Assembly: GCF_004345025.1 (NCBI RefSeq)
Contig: NZ_CP037745.1
Span: forward strand, 1,798,001-1,862,000
Length of the DNA: 64,000 nt
Direction: 5' to 3'
Source: Rheinheimera sp. D18
GTDB lineage: Bacteria > Pseudomonadota > Gammaproteobacteria > Enterobacterales > Alteromonadaceae
Position 1 is the first letter of the stretch. Each line of letters opens with the position of its first letter. The notes beneath the pieces were generated by a model. It did not search any database, was not told where the DNA came from, and was given only the letters and a program-made list of their open reading frames with translations. Position numbers and translations under genes: made by a program. Shown in pieces: positions 28,308 to 38,005 of the stretch.

Positions 28308-29180
28308 TTGGATACCGAACTGCTTAAAACCTTTATTGAAGTTCAGCGTACCAGACATTTTGGTAAAGCGGCTGAAAACCTCTATTTAACCCAATCTGCG
28401 GTTAGCTTCCGCATTCGTCAACTTGAGCAGCAACTTGGTGTTAACTTATTCAGCCGTTATCGTAACAATATTCAACTAACCCCATCAGGCGAGCGCTTAC
28501 TGCCCCATGCTGAAGCCATGCTTGCTGCACTACAACGCGCAAAGTTAGATGTAATAAGTGCAGAGCAAACGATACAGCTCTCTATAGCCGGCACGACAAA
28601 CGTGTGGGACGCTTTTTTATTGCAAGGTTTTATTAAAATTCAACAGTCGCTAACTAATTTGACATGGCGCGCCGACTCTATGGGTAAAGATCAAATAGCC
28701 AGACAAGTGCTAGAACGCAATTTAGACTTAGCCATATTATTTGACGCGCCGAAAATAGATGAAATGAAAATAGACAAACTAGGCGATATTAAGCTACTGC
28801 CCGTTACCACCTTTACTGATAATAGTGCCGCTAATGCCATGCAACAGCATTATATTCAAATTGATTGGGGTACGGCTTTTGATATTCAGCATGCGCGGTT
28901 TTTTCCAGAGTTACCATCTCCCTATCTACGCACCGGCAGTGCACGTATTGCCTTAGAACTAATGCAACAAAGCGGTGGTTCAGCCTATTTGCCGGACACT
29001 ATGGTACAAAACCTATTACTCAACAAAAGCTTAACGTTAATCGAGGATGCACCAATTTTGACCCGAGAGCTATTTGCTGTTTCTTTGCCTAACGCGACCT
29101 TGCATCAGCAAATTAGCGATATTACCGCGCAGTTACGTACACTCTTTACTACGGGTGCAAAAACAGCGGCGCTAGTATAG
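28308..29180 (+). CDS. hdfR: LysR-family regulator HdfR
   Basis: A 290-residue LysR regulator. The N-terminal helix-turn-helix, DTELLKTFIEVQRTRHFGKA and then YLTQSAVSFRIRQLEQQLG, is very close to E. coli HdfR. HdfR represses flhDC and activates gltBD in enterics; the targets here are unknown. The start is TTG with an AAGGGT ribosome site, which fits the conserved MDTELLKTF start. A bidirectional terminator overlaps its last codons. Confidence 0.9.
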   Translation: MDTELLKTFIEVQRTRHFGKAAENLYLTQSAVSFRIRQLEQQLGVNLFSRYRNNIQLTPSGERLLPHAEAMLAALQRAKLDVISAEQTIQLSIAGTTNVWDAFLLQGFIKIQQSLTNLTWRADSMGKDQIARQVLERNLDLAILFDAPKIDEMKIDKLGDIKLLPVTTFTDNSAANAMQQHYIQIDWGTAFDIQHARFFPELPSPYLRTGSARIALELMQQSGGSAYLPDTMVQNLLLNKSLTLIEDAPILTRELFAVSLPNATLHQQISDITAQLRTLFTTGAKTAALV

Positions 29181-29190
29181 CGCCGCTTTT
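29160..29190 (+). terminator. Bidirectional terminator between hdfR and fadJ
   Basis: AGCGGCGCTA and TAGCGCCGCT form a perfect 10-bp stem with a 3-base loop. Short T runs flank it on both strands. It contains the hdfR stop codon and lies 11 bases from the fadJ stop. Confidence 0.85.
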
Positions 29191-29200
29191 AACTCAAAAA

Positions 29201-31336
29201 CTACTCGCTATAAAAGCGCTGTTGTTGCTCAGCCATGGCCACTAGACGTGGTGCAGGGGTAAAGCGGTTACCAAAGCGGCTTTCAAAGTTCCGTAACTGG
29301 GCAACAAGATTTGCTGCACCTAACTGATCAATGTAACGGAATGGGCCACCTAAAAATGGGGGAAAACCGATACCAAAAATTGCGCCAATATCACCATCGC
29401 GTGGCGAGGCAATAATGCCCTCATCTAAGGTACGCACCGCTTCGTTTAACATTTGTACCATGCAACGATTTGCGATTTCATCACGGCTTAGCTTAGCTGA
29501 CGGCGTAACACCTAACACCGCATAAACACTTTCGTCGACCAGTTTTTTGCCTTTTTTGCTGCTTTTACCGTATAAATAAAAACCTTTCTCTGTTTTTTTG
29601 CCCTTACGGCCACTGGCTAATAATTTATCAAAGGCCGCTGGCGCAACAAAACGCTCACCCAGTTCAGTTGACAAAATAGGTGATATTTTTGCTCCCACAT
29701 CGATACCTACTTCATCGAGCAAGGTAATAGGCCCTACTGGAAAACCAAATTTAACCAAGGCTTGGTCAATTTTTTCTATAGGCTCGCCTTCCAGCAAAAT
29801 ATTCGCCGCTTCATTCATATACAAAGCTAAAATGCGGTTAACGTAAAATCCAGCGCCGTCTTTCACTACAATGGGTGTTTTACCTTGCTTACGGGCAAAC
29901 GCCACCGTAGTTGCAATCGTTTGTGCAGACGTCGTTTTATGGGCAATAACTTCTACCAACGGCATTTTGTCTACTGGTGAGAAATAATGTAAACCGATCA
30001 CATTTTCTGGGCGCGCGGCCTTAGCGGCAATTTGTGCTATTGGTAATGAGCTGGTATTACTGGCAAAGATGGTATTTTCACCACAATGCTGCTCAATATC
30101 TGCAACCATATTTTGCTTAAGCGCTAAATCTTCAAACACCGCTTCAATTACGATATCTGCATCGTGAAAACCGCTATAGTCGGTAGTGCCGGTGATCAGC
30201 AGCATTTGTTTTTGCATTTCACTGTTGCTAATAAAGCGACGTTTAAATTTTTTCTGCAATAAGGAATAGCTGTATTTTAAGGCGTTACTGATGCCCTGCT
30301 CACTAATATCTTTAATACGCACCGGTACACCGGCTTTTGTTGCCGTAACATTAGCTATGCCACCGCCCATTAAACCACCGCCTAATACGGCAGCTTTTAC
30401 CACCTTATTAGGTTTAGTGTCGCCAGCGCCACTCTCTTTTTTCATTTGCGTAGTGGCAAAAAACAGGCTGCGCAACGCTTTAGATTCTTTACTCAGGCAA
30501 AGCTCGCCAAAAGCTTTCGCTTCAGCCGCTAAACCGGCTTTTATACCGTTATCAACTCCGGCTTTAACCACCTCAAGAATTTTAAGCGGTGCCGGATAAT
30601 TGCCCTGAGTTTTACTTAAGGTTTGCTTACGCGCTTGGCTAAATATAATATTACGACCAATTGACGTGCGTTCAAGCAGCTTGCCCAAAAGGTTAAGCTT
30701 GGGTAACTCGCGAGTTACTTTACCCTTTAAGGCCAATTTTACCGCGACATCTAACAAAATACTTACTGGCACCACGTCATCTACCAAGCCGGCTTTTTTC
30801 GCCTGCGTCGCACGTAGTTGCTTGCCGGTTAGGATCATATCTAGTGCTTTTTGTAGGCCCACCAAACGCGGTAAACGCTGCGTACCGCCACTACCTGGTA
30901 ATAAACCTAACTGCACCTCTGGTAAACCTAAGACTGTTTTGTTATCAGAGCTGGCAACGCGGGAATGACATGCCATGGCTAGCTCTAAACCGCCACCTAA
31001 ACAAGGGCCATGAATAGCTGCGACTAAAGGAATATTAAGCTGCTCCAGCTGGTCGAACATTTGCTGCCCCATCCGACCTATAGTTTCTGCTTCGATAGCG
31101 GTTTTACAGCCATCAAGCATAGAGATATCAGCACCTGCAATAAAAGAGTCTGGCTTGCCACTAATGAATACCAAGCCTTTTAACTTGGTATTGGTTTTAA
31201 TTTCGGCTAATAAGTTGGTTATTTCATCTGCAAACGCGGCTTTTAATACGTTCATCGACTCGCCAGCGACATCCATAGTAATAACACCTATCTGGTCATC
31301 GCGAACCTGCAAGCTAAAGCTATTTATTGTTGTCAT
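29201..31336 (-). CDS. fadJ: Fatty acid oxidation complex subunit alpha FadJ
   Basis: A 711-residue multifunctional enzyme of beta-oxidation. The N-terminal crotonase domain (about 1-190) has [13 protein letters not shown] and [16 protein letters not shown] for hydratase activity. The middle domain (about 310-490) is a 3-hydroxyacyl-CoA dehydrogenase with the NAD loop [16 protein letters not shown] and [14 protein letters not shown]. The ATG at 31336 overlaps the fadI stop in a TAATG junction and has a GGAG ribosome site. An upstream in-frame extension inside fadI is unlikely. It partners FadI. Confidence 0.95.
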   Translation of the reverse strand: MTTINSFSLQVRDDQIGVITMDVAGESMNVLKAAFADEITNLLAEIKTNTKLKGLVFISGKPDSFIAGADISMLDGCKTAIEAETIGRMGQQMFDQLEQLNIPLVAAIHGPCLGGGLELAMACHSRVASSDNKTVLGLPEVQLGLLPGSGGTQRLPRLVGLQKALDMILTGKQLRATQAKKAGLVDDVVPVSILLDVAVKLALKGKVTRELPKLNLLGKLLERTSIGRNIIFSQARKQTLSKTQGNYPAPLKILEVVKAGVDNGIKAGLAAEAKAFGELCLSKESKALRSLFFATTQMKKESGAGDTKPNKVVKAAVLGGGLMGGGIANVTATKAGVPVRIKDISEQGISNALKYSYSLLQKKFKRRFISNSEMQKQMLLITGTTDYSGFHDADIVIEAVFEDLALKQNMVADIEQHCGENTIFASNTSSLPIAQIAAKAARPENVIGLHYFSPVDKMPLVEVIAHKTTSAQTIATTVAFARKQGKTPIVVKDGAGFYVNRILALYMNEAANILLEGEPIEKIDQALVKFGFPVGPITLLDEVGIDVGAKISPILSTELGERFVAPAAFDKLLASGRKGKKTEKGFYLYGKSSKKGKKLVDESVYAVLGVTPSAKLSRDEIANRCMVQMLNEAVRTLDEGIIASPRDGDIGAIFGIGFPPFLGGPFRYIDQLGAANLVAQLRNFESRFGNRFTPAPRLVAMAEQQQRFYSE

Positions 31337-32646
31337 TATTCGCTCTCCAAAATCATTGCCACACCCAAACCACCTGCCGCACAAGCTGTGGTTAAGCCGG
31401 TACCACCGCCGCGACGTTTTAATTCATTGAGCGTTTGCACAATTAAACGCGTGCCCGTAGCGGCAAACGGGTGCCCATAGGCTAACGAACCACCTTGTAC
31501 GTTAAATTTCGCCATATCTATTTCGCCAATCGCACTACTACGGCCAAGTTTTTCTGCAGCAAATTTTTTGCTGGCAAACATTTGTACGTTGGCTAAGGTT
31601 TGTGCTGCAAAAGCTTCGTGCATTTCTATTAGGGTTAAATCACTTAACGACATGCCCGCGCGGTCTAGTGCAATTGGCGTCGCATAAGATGGCCCCATAA
31701 GCATATCCTCGTGCACGCCAATAGCGGCAAAGCCATAACTACGAATATAACCCAGTGGCACATAACCCAAGGCTTTAGCTCGGCTTTCCGTCATCATAAT
31801 TACCGCTGAGGCACCATCGGTTAATGGTGTCGCGTTAGCCGCGGTAACAGTACCGTGTGCTTTATCAAATACCGGTTTTAACTTAGCGTAACTTTCAAGT
31901 TTTGAATCTTGACGAATATTGTTATCAATATCTAAATAACGTGAGTACGGTTCAATATGTGCGCTCATGACTTCATTTTTCATCACGCCGCTTTGCCATG
32001 CTTGCGTAGCTAAGGTGTGCGAGCGGTGCGCCAAAGCATCTTGATCAGCACGACTAATACCATAGGTTTTCGCCATCTGCTCGGCGGTATCACCCATTGA
32101 TAAACCTGTGCTGTACTCCGCTACCGCTGGTGGCACCGGAAATAAATCTTTTAAACCTAAACGGCGAAATATTGCTAACTTTTGGCCGAAGGTACGAGCT
32201 TTGTTTAAATCGACAAGTGCGCGCGCCAGCTTTTTACTAACGCCGATAGGTAATACTGAGCTTGAATCAGCTCCGCCAGCCACGGCAATGTGTGTAATAC
32301 CTGTCATCATTGACTCAGCTACACTGACTACCGACTGAAAGCTGGTGGCACAAGCACGAGTAACACTAAACGCATCCGTATGTACATTCATGCCTGTACC
32401 CAGCACAATTTCACGGGCAATATTTGGTGCTTCAGGCATTTGCACTACCTGACCATAAACCAGCTGCTCAATTAGCTTTACGTCAAGCTCACTGCGGATC
32501 AGCAGCTCATTTACTACTAGCTTGCCTAAGTCTAGCGCTGATACGCCATGAAACTCGGTTGCCTGTTTGGCAAACGGTGTACGCAAGCCTGAAACAATCG
32601 CAATACGATCGCCCTGACGTGTAGTAAGGTTAATTGGTGAGCTCAT
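31336..32646 (-). CDS. fadI: 3-ketoacyl-CoA thiolase FadI
   Basis: A 436-residue thiolase that cleaves 3-ketoacyl-CoA with CoA. The acyl-accepting cysteine is in [15 protein letters not shown]. The other catalytic parts are [25 protein letters not shown] and the second cysteine in [10 protein letters not shown]. The length matches FadI and exceeds FadA. It is the first gene of the fadIJ operon, with an AGAGGA ribosome site. FadR-type and PsrA-type palindromes lie 24 and 75 bases upstream. Confidence 0.95.
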   Translation of the reverse strand: MSSPINLTTRQGDRIAIVSGLRTPFAKQATEFHGVSALDLGKLVVNELLIRSELDVKLIEQLVYGQVVQMPEAPNIAREIVLGTGMNVHTDAFSVTRACATSFQSVVSVAESMMTGITHIAVAGGADSSSVLPIGVSKKLARALVDLNKARTFGQKLAIFRRLGLKDLFPVPPAVAEYSTGLSMGDTAEQMAKTYGISRADQDALAHRSHTLATQAWQSGVMKNEVMSAHIEPYSRYLDIDNNIRQDSKLESYAKLKPVFDKAHGTVTAANATPLTDGASAVIMMTESRAKALGYVPLGYIRSYGFAAIGVHEDMLMGPSYATPIALDRAGMSLSDLTLIEMHEAFAAQTLANVQMFASKKFAAEKLGRSSAIGEIDMAKFNVQGGSLAYGHPFAATGTRLIVQTLNELKRRGGGTGLTTACAAGGLGVAMILESE

Positions 32647-32669
32647 AGTGTTCCTCTAATAACTAAATT

Positions 32670-32684
32670 ACAGGTCAGACCTGT
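32670..32684 (-). promoter_or_regulatory. FadR operator upstream of fadI
   Basis: ACAGGTCAGACCTGT is a perfect 15-base palindrome around a central A. The core GGTCNGACC is that of known FadR sites. It lies 24 bases before the fadI start codon, where bound FadR could block transcription. FadR is encoded in this window. Confidence 0.85.
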
Positions 32685-32720
32685 TTTGTATCAATCGATT
32701 GTAACGACAGTCGACGAAAA

Positions 32721-32738
32721 TTAAAACACTTGTTTTAA
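32721..32738 (-). promoter_or_regulatory. Candidate PsrA-type operator upstream of fadI
   Basis: TTAAAACA and TGTTTTAA form a perfect palindrome with a 2-base centre. It contains AAAC-N4-GTTT, the core of sites for PsrA, the TetR-family fatty acid regulator of many gammaproteobacteria. It sits in the fadI/moxR intergenic region. No psrA gene is in the window, so the regulator is inferred. Confidence 0.5.
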
Positions 32739-32844
32739 TGCAAACTGAACCATATTTAAGTTATAACGTCTTAGCCTAGCCCGTTTTTATGGCTAATGGC
32801 GATAAAACAATCAATAAATCCAATTAATTAAGACTGATAACATT

Positions 32845-33798
32845 ATGGTAAACGCATTTTCTAATTTAAAAGCCTACCTCGACAGTCAGGTGCTTGGCCA
32901 GTCTGAACTGACTGAAGGTATTTTGCTGGCATTACTGGCCAATGGTCACTTATTAGTAGAAGGCCCGCCAGGGCTAGCAAAAACCCGCGCAGTTAATGCA
33001 TTAGCCCACTGTGTTGAAGGTCAGTTTCATCGAATTCAATTTACGCCCGATTTGTTACCTGCCGATTTAACCGGTACGGATATTTACCGGCCAGAAACCG
33101 GTAAGTTTGAATTTCAAAGCGGGCCATTATTTCATCATATTATTTTAGCCGATGAAATTAACCGCGCACCCGCTAAAGTGCAGTCGGCTCTGCTTGAAGC
33201 AATGGCTGAAAAACAAGTTACCGTGGGGCGTAATACGTATCCACTACCAGAACTATTTTTAGTCATGGCAACGCAAAATCCACTAGAGCAAGAAGGTACT
33301 TACCCTTTACCTGAGGCGCAACTCGACCGGTTTTTATTGCATTTAAAGGTAGATTACCCGGATGCCGTAACCGAGCTGGCCATATTACACCTAACTCGCA
33401 ATGAAGCGCTTAGTGGCGAACACGCCGCGGTATCACCTATTAGCCAAGCTGATATTTTTGCTGCGCGTAAAGCCATCTTACAATTGCATATGGCCGATAG
33501 CCTTGAGCAATATATAGTGCAACTTATTATGGCCACCCGTAACGCCAAAGCATACAGCGACAAACTTGCCAGCTGGATTGGTTACGGCGCCAGCCCGCGC
33601 GCGACTATTGCGGTAGAACGCTGCGCCCGCGCTAAAGCCTGGCTTGCCGGGCGAGATTTTGTTACTCCAGATGATGTACAAGCGGTATTTCACAATGCAC
33701 TGCGCCATCGCATCATTCTAACTTATGCTGCCGAAGCAGAAGGCATTAGCACGGATAAAGTGTTAAGTGAAATTTTACGTTTGGTACCATCAGCCTAA
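32845..33798 (+). CDS. MoxR-family AAA+ ATPase
   Basis: A 317-residue AAA+ ATPase. Walker A is EGPPGLAKT (residues 39-47) and Walker B is ILADEINRAP near residue 100. PLPEAQLDRFLLHLKVDYP carries the arginine finger region. MoxR proteins work with VWA-domain partners as chaperone-like or metal-insertion machines. It heads a run of six genes that are nearly all overlapping, whose products include DUF58 and VWA proteins, the usual partners. Confidence 0.93.
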   Translation: MVNAFSNLKAYLDSQVLGQSELTEGILLALLANGHLLVEGPPGLAKTRAVNALAHCVEGQFHRIQFTPDLLPADLTGTDIYRPETGKFEFQSGPLFHHIILADEINRAPAKVQSALLEAMAEKQVTVGRNTYPLPELFLVMATQNPLEQEGTYPLPEAQLDRFLLHLKVDYPDAVTELAILHLTRNEALSGEHAAVSPISQADIFAARKAILQLHMADSLEQYIVQLIMATRNAKAYSDKLASWIGYGASPRATIAVERCARAKAWLAGRDFVTPDDVQAVFHNALRHRIILTYAAEAEGISTDKVLSEILRLVPSA

Positions 33799-33799
33799 T

Positions 33800-34741
33800 A
33801 TGAGTCAGATGTCACCTCAGCAATGGCTGCAGCAAAACGGGGCTAACGGCACAAGCTTAGCGCTACCCGAGCTGTTATGGTATCAGCGCTATACCAAGGT
33901 ATTGGATTTAACACCCGGTATGGCTATTCATAGCAAACTGGCCGGTACTTACTTGGCAAAAAGTAAAGGCCGAGGTATGGAGTTTGACGAAGTTCGCCAT
34001 TACCAAAATGGTGACGATGTACGCACCATCGATTGGCGCGTAACCGCTCGCACTGGCAAGGTTCATACTAAGTTGTTTCGTGAAGAAAAAGAGCGACCGG
34101 TGTTTATTCTAACCGATCTTGGCAACAGCATGCGTTTTGGCTCAAATTTACTATTTAAATCGGTGCAAGCAGCACACTTAGCCGCAGTTATCGCTTGGCA
34201 TGTTAAACAACGCGGCGATAAACTTGGTGGCTTGGTGTTTAGCCAACAGCAGCATATTGAACTTAAACCGCAAAGCCGCAGTAATGGCGTATTGCGTTAT
34301 TTTCATGCGCTTACCGAGGTACATCAAGCACAATCGGGTAGCCGAGGCTTAAACCTAAATGAAGCGCTTAGCCAAATACGGCGCTTAGTGCGCCCCGGTA
34401 GCATGCTGTATATCTTGTCTGACTTTAACGATTTTGACGACAACGGCTTACGCCATATTCGTGCCATTCGTCAGCATAATGAAGTTAGCTGTTGCGCTAT
34501 TACCGATCCTTTAGACTTAATGCTACCCGATAATAGCCAAGGTCTTGCCGCTATCAGTGATGGCCAAGATACCCGTTATATTGAGCTTGGCAGCGCGGTA
34601 CTAAAACAACGTTATGCGCAACAACAGCAAGCGTGGCAGCAACAGCTAAAACACCACACAAGCCAACTTGGCTGTAAGTGGTTAGCCGTAAATGCTGCCG
34701 AGCCTGTACTTAGCCAATTAGAGAGAAAGTGGTATGGCTGA
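33800..34741 (+). CDS. DUF58 domain-containing protein
   Basis: A 313-residue protein of the DUF58 family that accompanies MoxR. The signature stretch GRGMEFDEVRHYQNGDDVR and then TIDWRVTARTGKVHTKLF is complete. A degenerate VWA-like fold follows (FILTDLGNSMRFG, MLYILSDFNDFDD). The ATG at 33800 is one base after the moxR stop; an earlier in-frame start lies inside moxR and gives an atypical N-terminus. No transmembrane helix is seen. It overlaps the next gene by 8 bases. Confidence 0.9.
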   Translation: MSQMSPQQWLQQNGANGTSLALPELLWYQRYTKVLDLTPGMAIHSKLAGTYLAKSKGRGMEFDEVRHYQNGDDVRTIDWRVTARTGKVHTKLFREEKERPVFILTDLGNSMRFGSNLLFKSVQAAHLAAVIAWHVKQRGDKLGGLVFSQQQHIELKPQSRSNGVLRYFHALTEVHQAQSGSRGLNLNEALSQIRRLVRPGSMLYILSDFNDFDDNGLRHIRAIRQHNEVSCCAITDPLDLMLPDNSQGLAAISDGQDTRYIELGSAVLKQRYAQQQQAWQQQLKHHTSQLGCKWLAVNAAEPVLSQLERKWYG

Positions 34742-35219
34742 TACACCTTCGCCATTAGAACAACTGGCTGACATTAGCGAGCCAGAACTAATATTAAACT
34801 TTGCCTTAGCCCCGATCTGGTGGCTATTAATCGCGCTGCTGCTTATTGGTTTGCTATTTTTAGCGGTATATTGTTATCAACGCTGGCGGTATTTTGCGGC
34901 CAAACGCGAAGCGTTAACATTGCTCGACAATATTAGTAACGATGCGTTAGCGGCAGCTAGCATCAACCAATTATTAAAACGGGTAACACAGCATTATCAG
35001 CCTCACCACCCAGCGTTAAGCCTAAGCATAACGCAATGGCAACATTGGCTCAGCACTGAATGTAACCAGCCCCTGCCGGATTTAAGCCTGCTATTGTATC
35101 AACAAGGCCACCATGCTGAAGCGGTAACTCAGTTTCAACAGTTTGCTAAAGCGTGGTTAATAAAATATCGCGGTGCAGCGCCAACCTCTGCCGTCATATC
35201 GGAGGTAAGCCATGCTTGA
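34734..35219 (+). CDS. DUF4381 domain-containing membrane protein
   Basis: A 161-residue protein with one transmembrane helix (about residues 29-50, WWLLIALLLIGLLFLAVYC) followed by a soluble domain. The short N-terminus carries PLEQLADISEPE, typical of DUF4381 proteins in Bat-type operons. The function is unknown. It overlaps both neighbours by 8 bases, which indicates coupled translation with the DUF58 and VWA genes. Confidence 0.85.
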   Translation: MADTPSPLEQLADISEPELILNFALAPIWWLLIALLLIGLLFLAVYCYQRWRYFAAKREALTLLDNISNDALAAASINQLLKRVTQHYQPHHPALSLSITQWQHWLSTECNQPLPDLSLLLYQQGHHAEAVTQFQQFAKAWLIKYRGAAPTSAVISEVSHA

Positions 35220-36204
35220 ATTTGGTTATCCTTGGCTCGCTTTATTGGTGTTTCTACCTTTATTACTGCGCATAAAGCGCAGTGCGCAAACCGAAGCGGC
35301 AATAACATTACCAGCGCTAGCTAAACTTACCGATGCCTCAAGCCAAACGAGTCGGCATTGGCTTAGCCTAAACTCAGTGCTCGCATTACTAATTTGGTTA
35401 CTGCTAGTCACTGCGGCTACGCAGCCTCGCTGGTTGGGCGAGCCTATTACTATGCCGCAACAAGGTCGAGATCTTATGCTTGCGTTAGATTTGTCTGGCT
35501 CAATGGAAATTGCCGATATGCTCTATAATGGCCAAAGCATGAACCGGCTTGATGCGGTAAAACAAGTGGTTAGTGATTTTTTAAAACGCCGTCAAGGCGA
35601 TAGAATAGGCCTCATTTTATTTGCTGATGCGGCCTACCAGCAAACGCCGTTAACCTTCGATTTAGTCACCGTACAAAAAATGCTTGATGATAGCGTACTA
35701 CGTTTAGTTGGCACCCGCACCGCAATTGGTGAAGCTATAGGTTTAGCGGTAAAGCGACTTAATACCTATGAAAGCTCAAACAAAGTACTTATTTTACTTA
35801 GTGACGGTGCTAACACCGCAGGTAATATTCAACCGTTAGAAGCACTGCAACTGGCCAAAGCTGCAGGAGTGAAAATTCATACCGTAGGCGTGGGTGCAGA
35901 ACAAATGATCCAACAAAGTGTGTTTGGTCAACGTATTATTAACCCGTCACATGATCTGGACGAGCCACTACTTATTCAACTAGCCGAAGAAACCAACGGC
36001 CGTTATTTTAGAGCTCGCGATTTAAACGAGTTGAATAAAATATATCAACTTATTGACCAGCTAGAACCGATAGAGCGTGACGGCGTAACTTACCGGCCAC
36101 AGCGCAGCTTACTGCATTGGCCGTTAGGCTTAGCCCTACTGTTATCATTTGTACTTGCTGCCTTTAGCATTAACTGGCGTGGAGTAGCTGAACATGCTGG
36201 CTGA
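35212..36204 (+). CDS. batA: BatA-like VWA domain membrane protein
   Basis: A 330-residue protein with N-terminal helices (about 5-18 and 52-70), a VWA domain (about 85-285) and a C-terminal helix (about 302-320). The metal-ion site is intact as LALDLSGSM, with the later threonine in GTRTAIGEAIGLA and the aspartate in LLSDGAN. Aerotolerance BatA proteins have this layout, with the VWA domain in the periplasm. It overlaps the next VWA gene by 11 bases. Confidence 0.9.
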   Translation: MLEFGYPWLALLVFLPLLLRIKRSAQTEAAITLPALAKLTDASSQTSRHWLSLNSVLALLIWLLLVTAATQPRWLGEPITMPQQGRDLMLALDLSGSMEIADMLYNGQSMNRLDAVKQVVSDFLKRRQGDRIGLILFADAAYQQTPLTFDLVTVQKMLDDSVLRLVGTRTAIGEAIGLAVKRLNTYESSNKVLILLSDGANTAGNIQPLEALQLAKAAGVKIHTVGVGAEQMIQQSVFGQRIINPSHDLDEPLLIQLAEETNGRYFRARDLNELNKIYQLIDQLEPIERDGVTYRPQRSLLHWPLGLALLLSFVLAAFSINWRGVAEHAG

Positions 36205-38005
36205 TTTTCATTTTTTACGCCCATTATGGTTATTCTCATTGCTACCGGCGTTATTACTAGCGGTATTAGTGTACTTTTATCGGCGTGAACAAAGCCCTTG
36301 GCATAATCTTATTGCCCCACATTTACAGCAGGCGCTATTAGGTGGTCAGTTGCTGCTAAAACGTCAGCCAATGGTGCTACCTTTATTAGTGGTGTGTTGG
36401 TTTATTACTAGCATTGCGCTAGCCGGCCCTAGTTGGCAAAAACTCCCCCAGCCCGCATTTGCGCTAAAAAAAGCCAGTGTCCTAGTGTTAGACATGTCAC
36501 TGTCAATGCGTGCGACCGACATGGCGCCAGATCGTTTAACGCAGATGCGCTTTGCCGCATTAGATTATACCGAGCAGGTAAAAGAGGGGGAGCTAGCACT
36601 GCTTAGTTTCGCCGGTGATGCTTATGTTATTTCGCCACTGACACCAGATAACAACAATATCCGTTTACTTATTCCAGACTTAAAACCGGAAATAATGCCG
36701 GTACAGGGCTCTAACTTACTCGCAGCATTGCAACAAGCTGATAAATTACTGCTGCAAGCCGGTTACCCACGTGGTGACGTAGTGGTTTTTACTGACGGTT
36801 TTGACCGTGAAAGTTACCAAGAAATACTCGATCTTATTAATAAATGGCCTCATCGTTTATCTATTGTCGGTTTTGGCACTGAACAAGGTGCACCCATCCA
36901 GCTGGAAACTGGTGAGTTACTAAAAAACCGTAGCGGCGCGGTGGTTATTCCCAAACTGCCACAAGCTCAACTAGCTGCTTTAGCTAAGCGCAGTGGTGGT
37001 GTATATACACAAGCCAATATCAACGCTGATGCGCTAGACAGCATTATTAACCAGCCGGCACTGTCCGCTTTAGACCAAGCCGATACCAGTAAGCAAATAC
37101 AGGGCGATCAGTGGCAAGACAATGCTATTTATTTAGTGTGGTTGTTACTACCTCTGCTACTGCTAAGCCGAAAATATAGCAGTCTGTTGGCTATCGGCTT
37201 TATAATGCTGCTGCCCCACCCGGCCAAAGCCATTGAATGGCGGGATATCTGGCAAACTAAACAACAACAAGCGCAGCAAGATTACGCCAATGGTCATTAC
37301 AACCAAGCACAGCAAAAATTCACCGATCCACTATGGCAAGGCAATGCGGCCTATAGAAATAGTGATTTTAAAGCCGCTGAACAGGCCTTTCGTGATGCGG
37401 CAAAAACGAACCCTTCTGCTGATGCCTTGCATAACTTAGGCAATAGCCTGGCACAGCAGCAACGTTATCAAGAGGCGCTAGATGCCTATCAGCAGGCGTT
37501 AGAACTTAACCCCGATTTCACTTCAGCCGCCAAGAATGCGCAACTGATGCAGCAACTGCTTGAACAGCAGCAAGAGCAACAACAGCAAGACAAGCAGCAA
37601 CAAAAACAACAGGATGGTGAAAAACAACAGCAACAAAAGTCTGACGAGCAATCAAAAAGTGAAGATGGTAGCGACTCAGACACTGACAACAATGAAAGCT
37701 CTCAAACACAACAAGCTGAGCCTGAACAAAATACCGAGCAAGAACAACAAGCTCAGCAACAAGAGGCTCAAACGCAACAAGCTGCACCAATCAGTGAGCC
37801 AGAGCTAACTGATGAAGAGCAACAACAGCAAAAAGCGATTCACGAAACCTGGCCTAATGCCACCAAAGAGCAGCAGCAACAGCTAGATAACTTGCTACGA
37901 AAAGTACAAGACGATCCCTCCCTGTTGCTACGGAATAAAATGTACTTAGAATATTTAAAACGGCAGCAACAGCGCTTGCCAACCGGAGCTAATGAACAAT
38001 GGTAA
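36194..38005 (+). CDS. BatB/BatC-like VWA and TPR protein
   Basis: A 603-residue fusion of what are separate BatB and BatC proteins in some bacteria. Two N-terminal helices lead into a VWA domain (about 90-290) with VLDMSLSMR as metal site. Two helices follow (about 313-345), then TPR repeats (about 395-455) with ADALHNLGNSLAQQQRYQEA. The last 150 residues are extremely Gln-rich and probably disordered. It overlaps batA by 11 bases and batD by 7. Confidence 0.9.
   Translation: MLADFHFLRPLWLFSLLPALLLAVLVYFYRREQSPWHNLIAPHLQQALLGGQLLLKRQPMVLPLLVVCWFITSIALAGPSWQKLPQPAFALKKASVLVLDMSLSMRATDMAPDRLTQMRFAALDYTEQVKEGELALLSFAGDAYVISPLTPDNNNIRLLIPDLKPEIMPVQGSNLLAALQQADKLLLQAGYPRGDVVVFTDGFDRESYQEILDLINKWPHRLSIVGFGTEQGAPIQLETGELLKNRSGAVVIPKLPQAQLAALAKRSGGVYTQANINADALDSIINQPALSALDQADTSKQIQGDQWQDNAIYLVWLLLPLLLLSRKYSSLLAIGFIMLLPHPAKAIEWRDIWQTKQQQAQQDYANGHYNQAQQKFTDPLWQGNAAYRNSDFKAAEQAFRDAAKTNPSADALHNLGNSLAQQQRYQEALDAYQQALELNPDFTSAAKNAQLMQQLLEQQQEQQQQDKQQQKQQDGEKQQQQKSDEQSKSEDGSDSDTDNNESSQTQQAEPEQNTEQEQQAQQQEAQTQQAAPISEPELTDEEQQQQKAIHETWPNATKEQQQQLDNLLRKVQDDPSLLLRNKMYLEYLKRQQQRLPTGANEQW
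37541..37790 (+). repeat. Gln-rich low-complexity coding tract
   Basis: CAA and CAG codons dominate this stretch of the VWA/TPR gene and encode runs such as QQEQQQQDKQQQKQQ. It creates long false open frames on the other strand. Such tracts can vary in length between strains. Confidence 0.85.

Noticed and set aside
31155-31430. Plus-strand frames across fadI and fadJ
   Set aside because: They are shadows of two clearly identified genes on the minus strand.
37489-37808. Cys-rich and Asn/Lys-rich open frames in other frames of the VWA/TPR gene
   Set aside because: They arise from the CAA/CAG-rich tract read in other frames or strands and have no ribosome site or recognisable domain.
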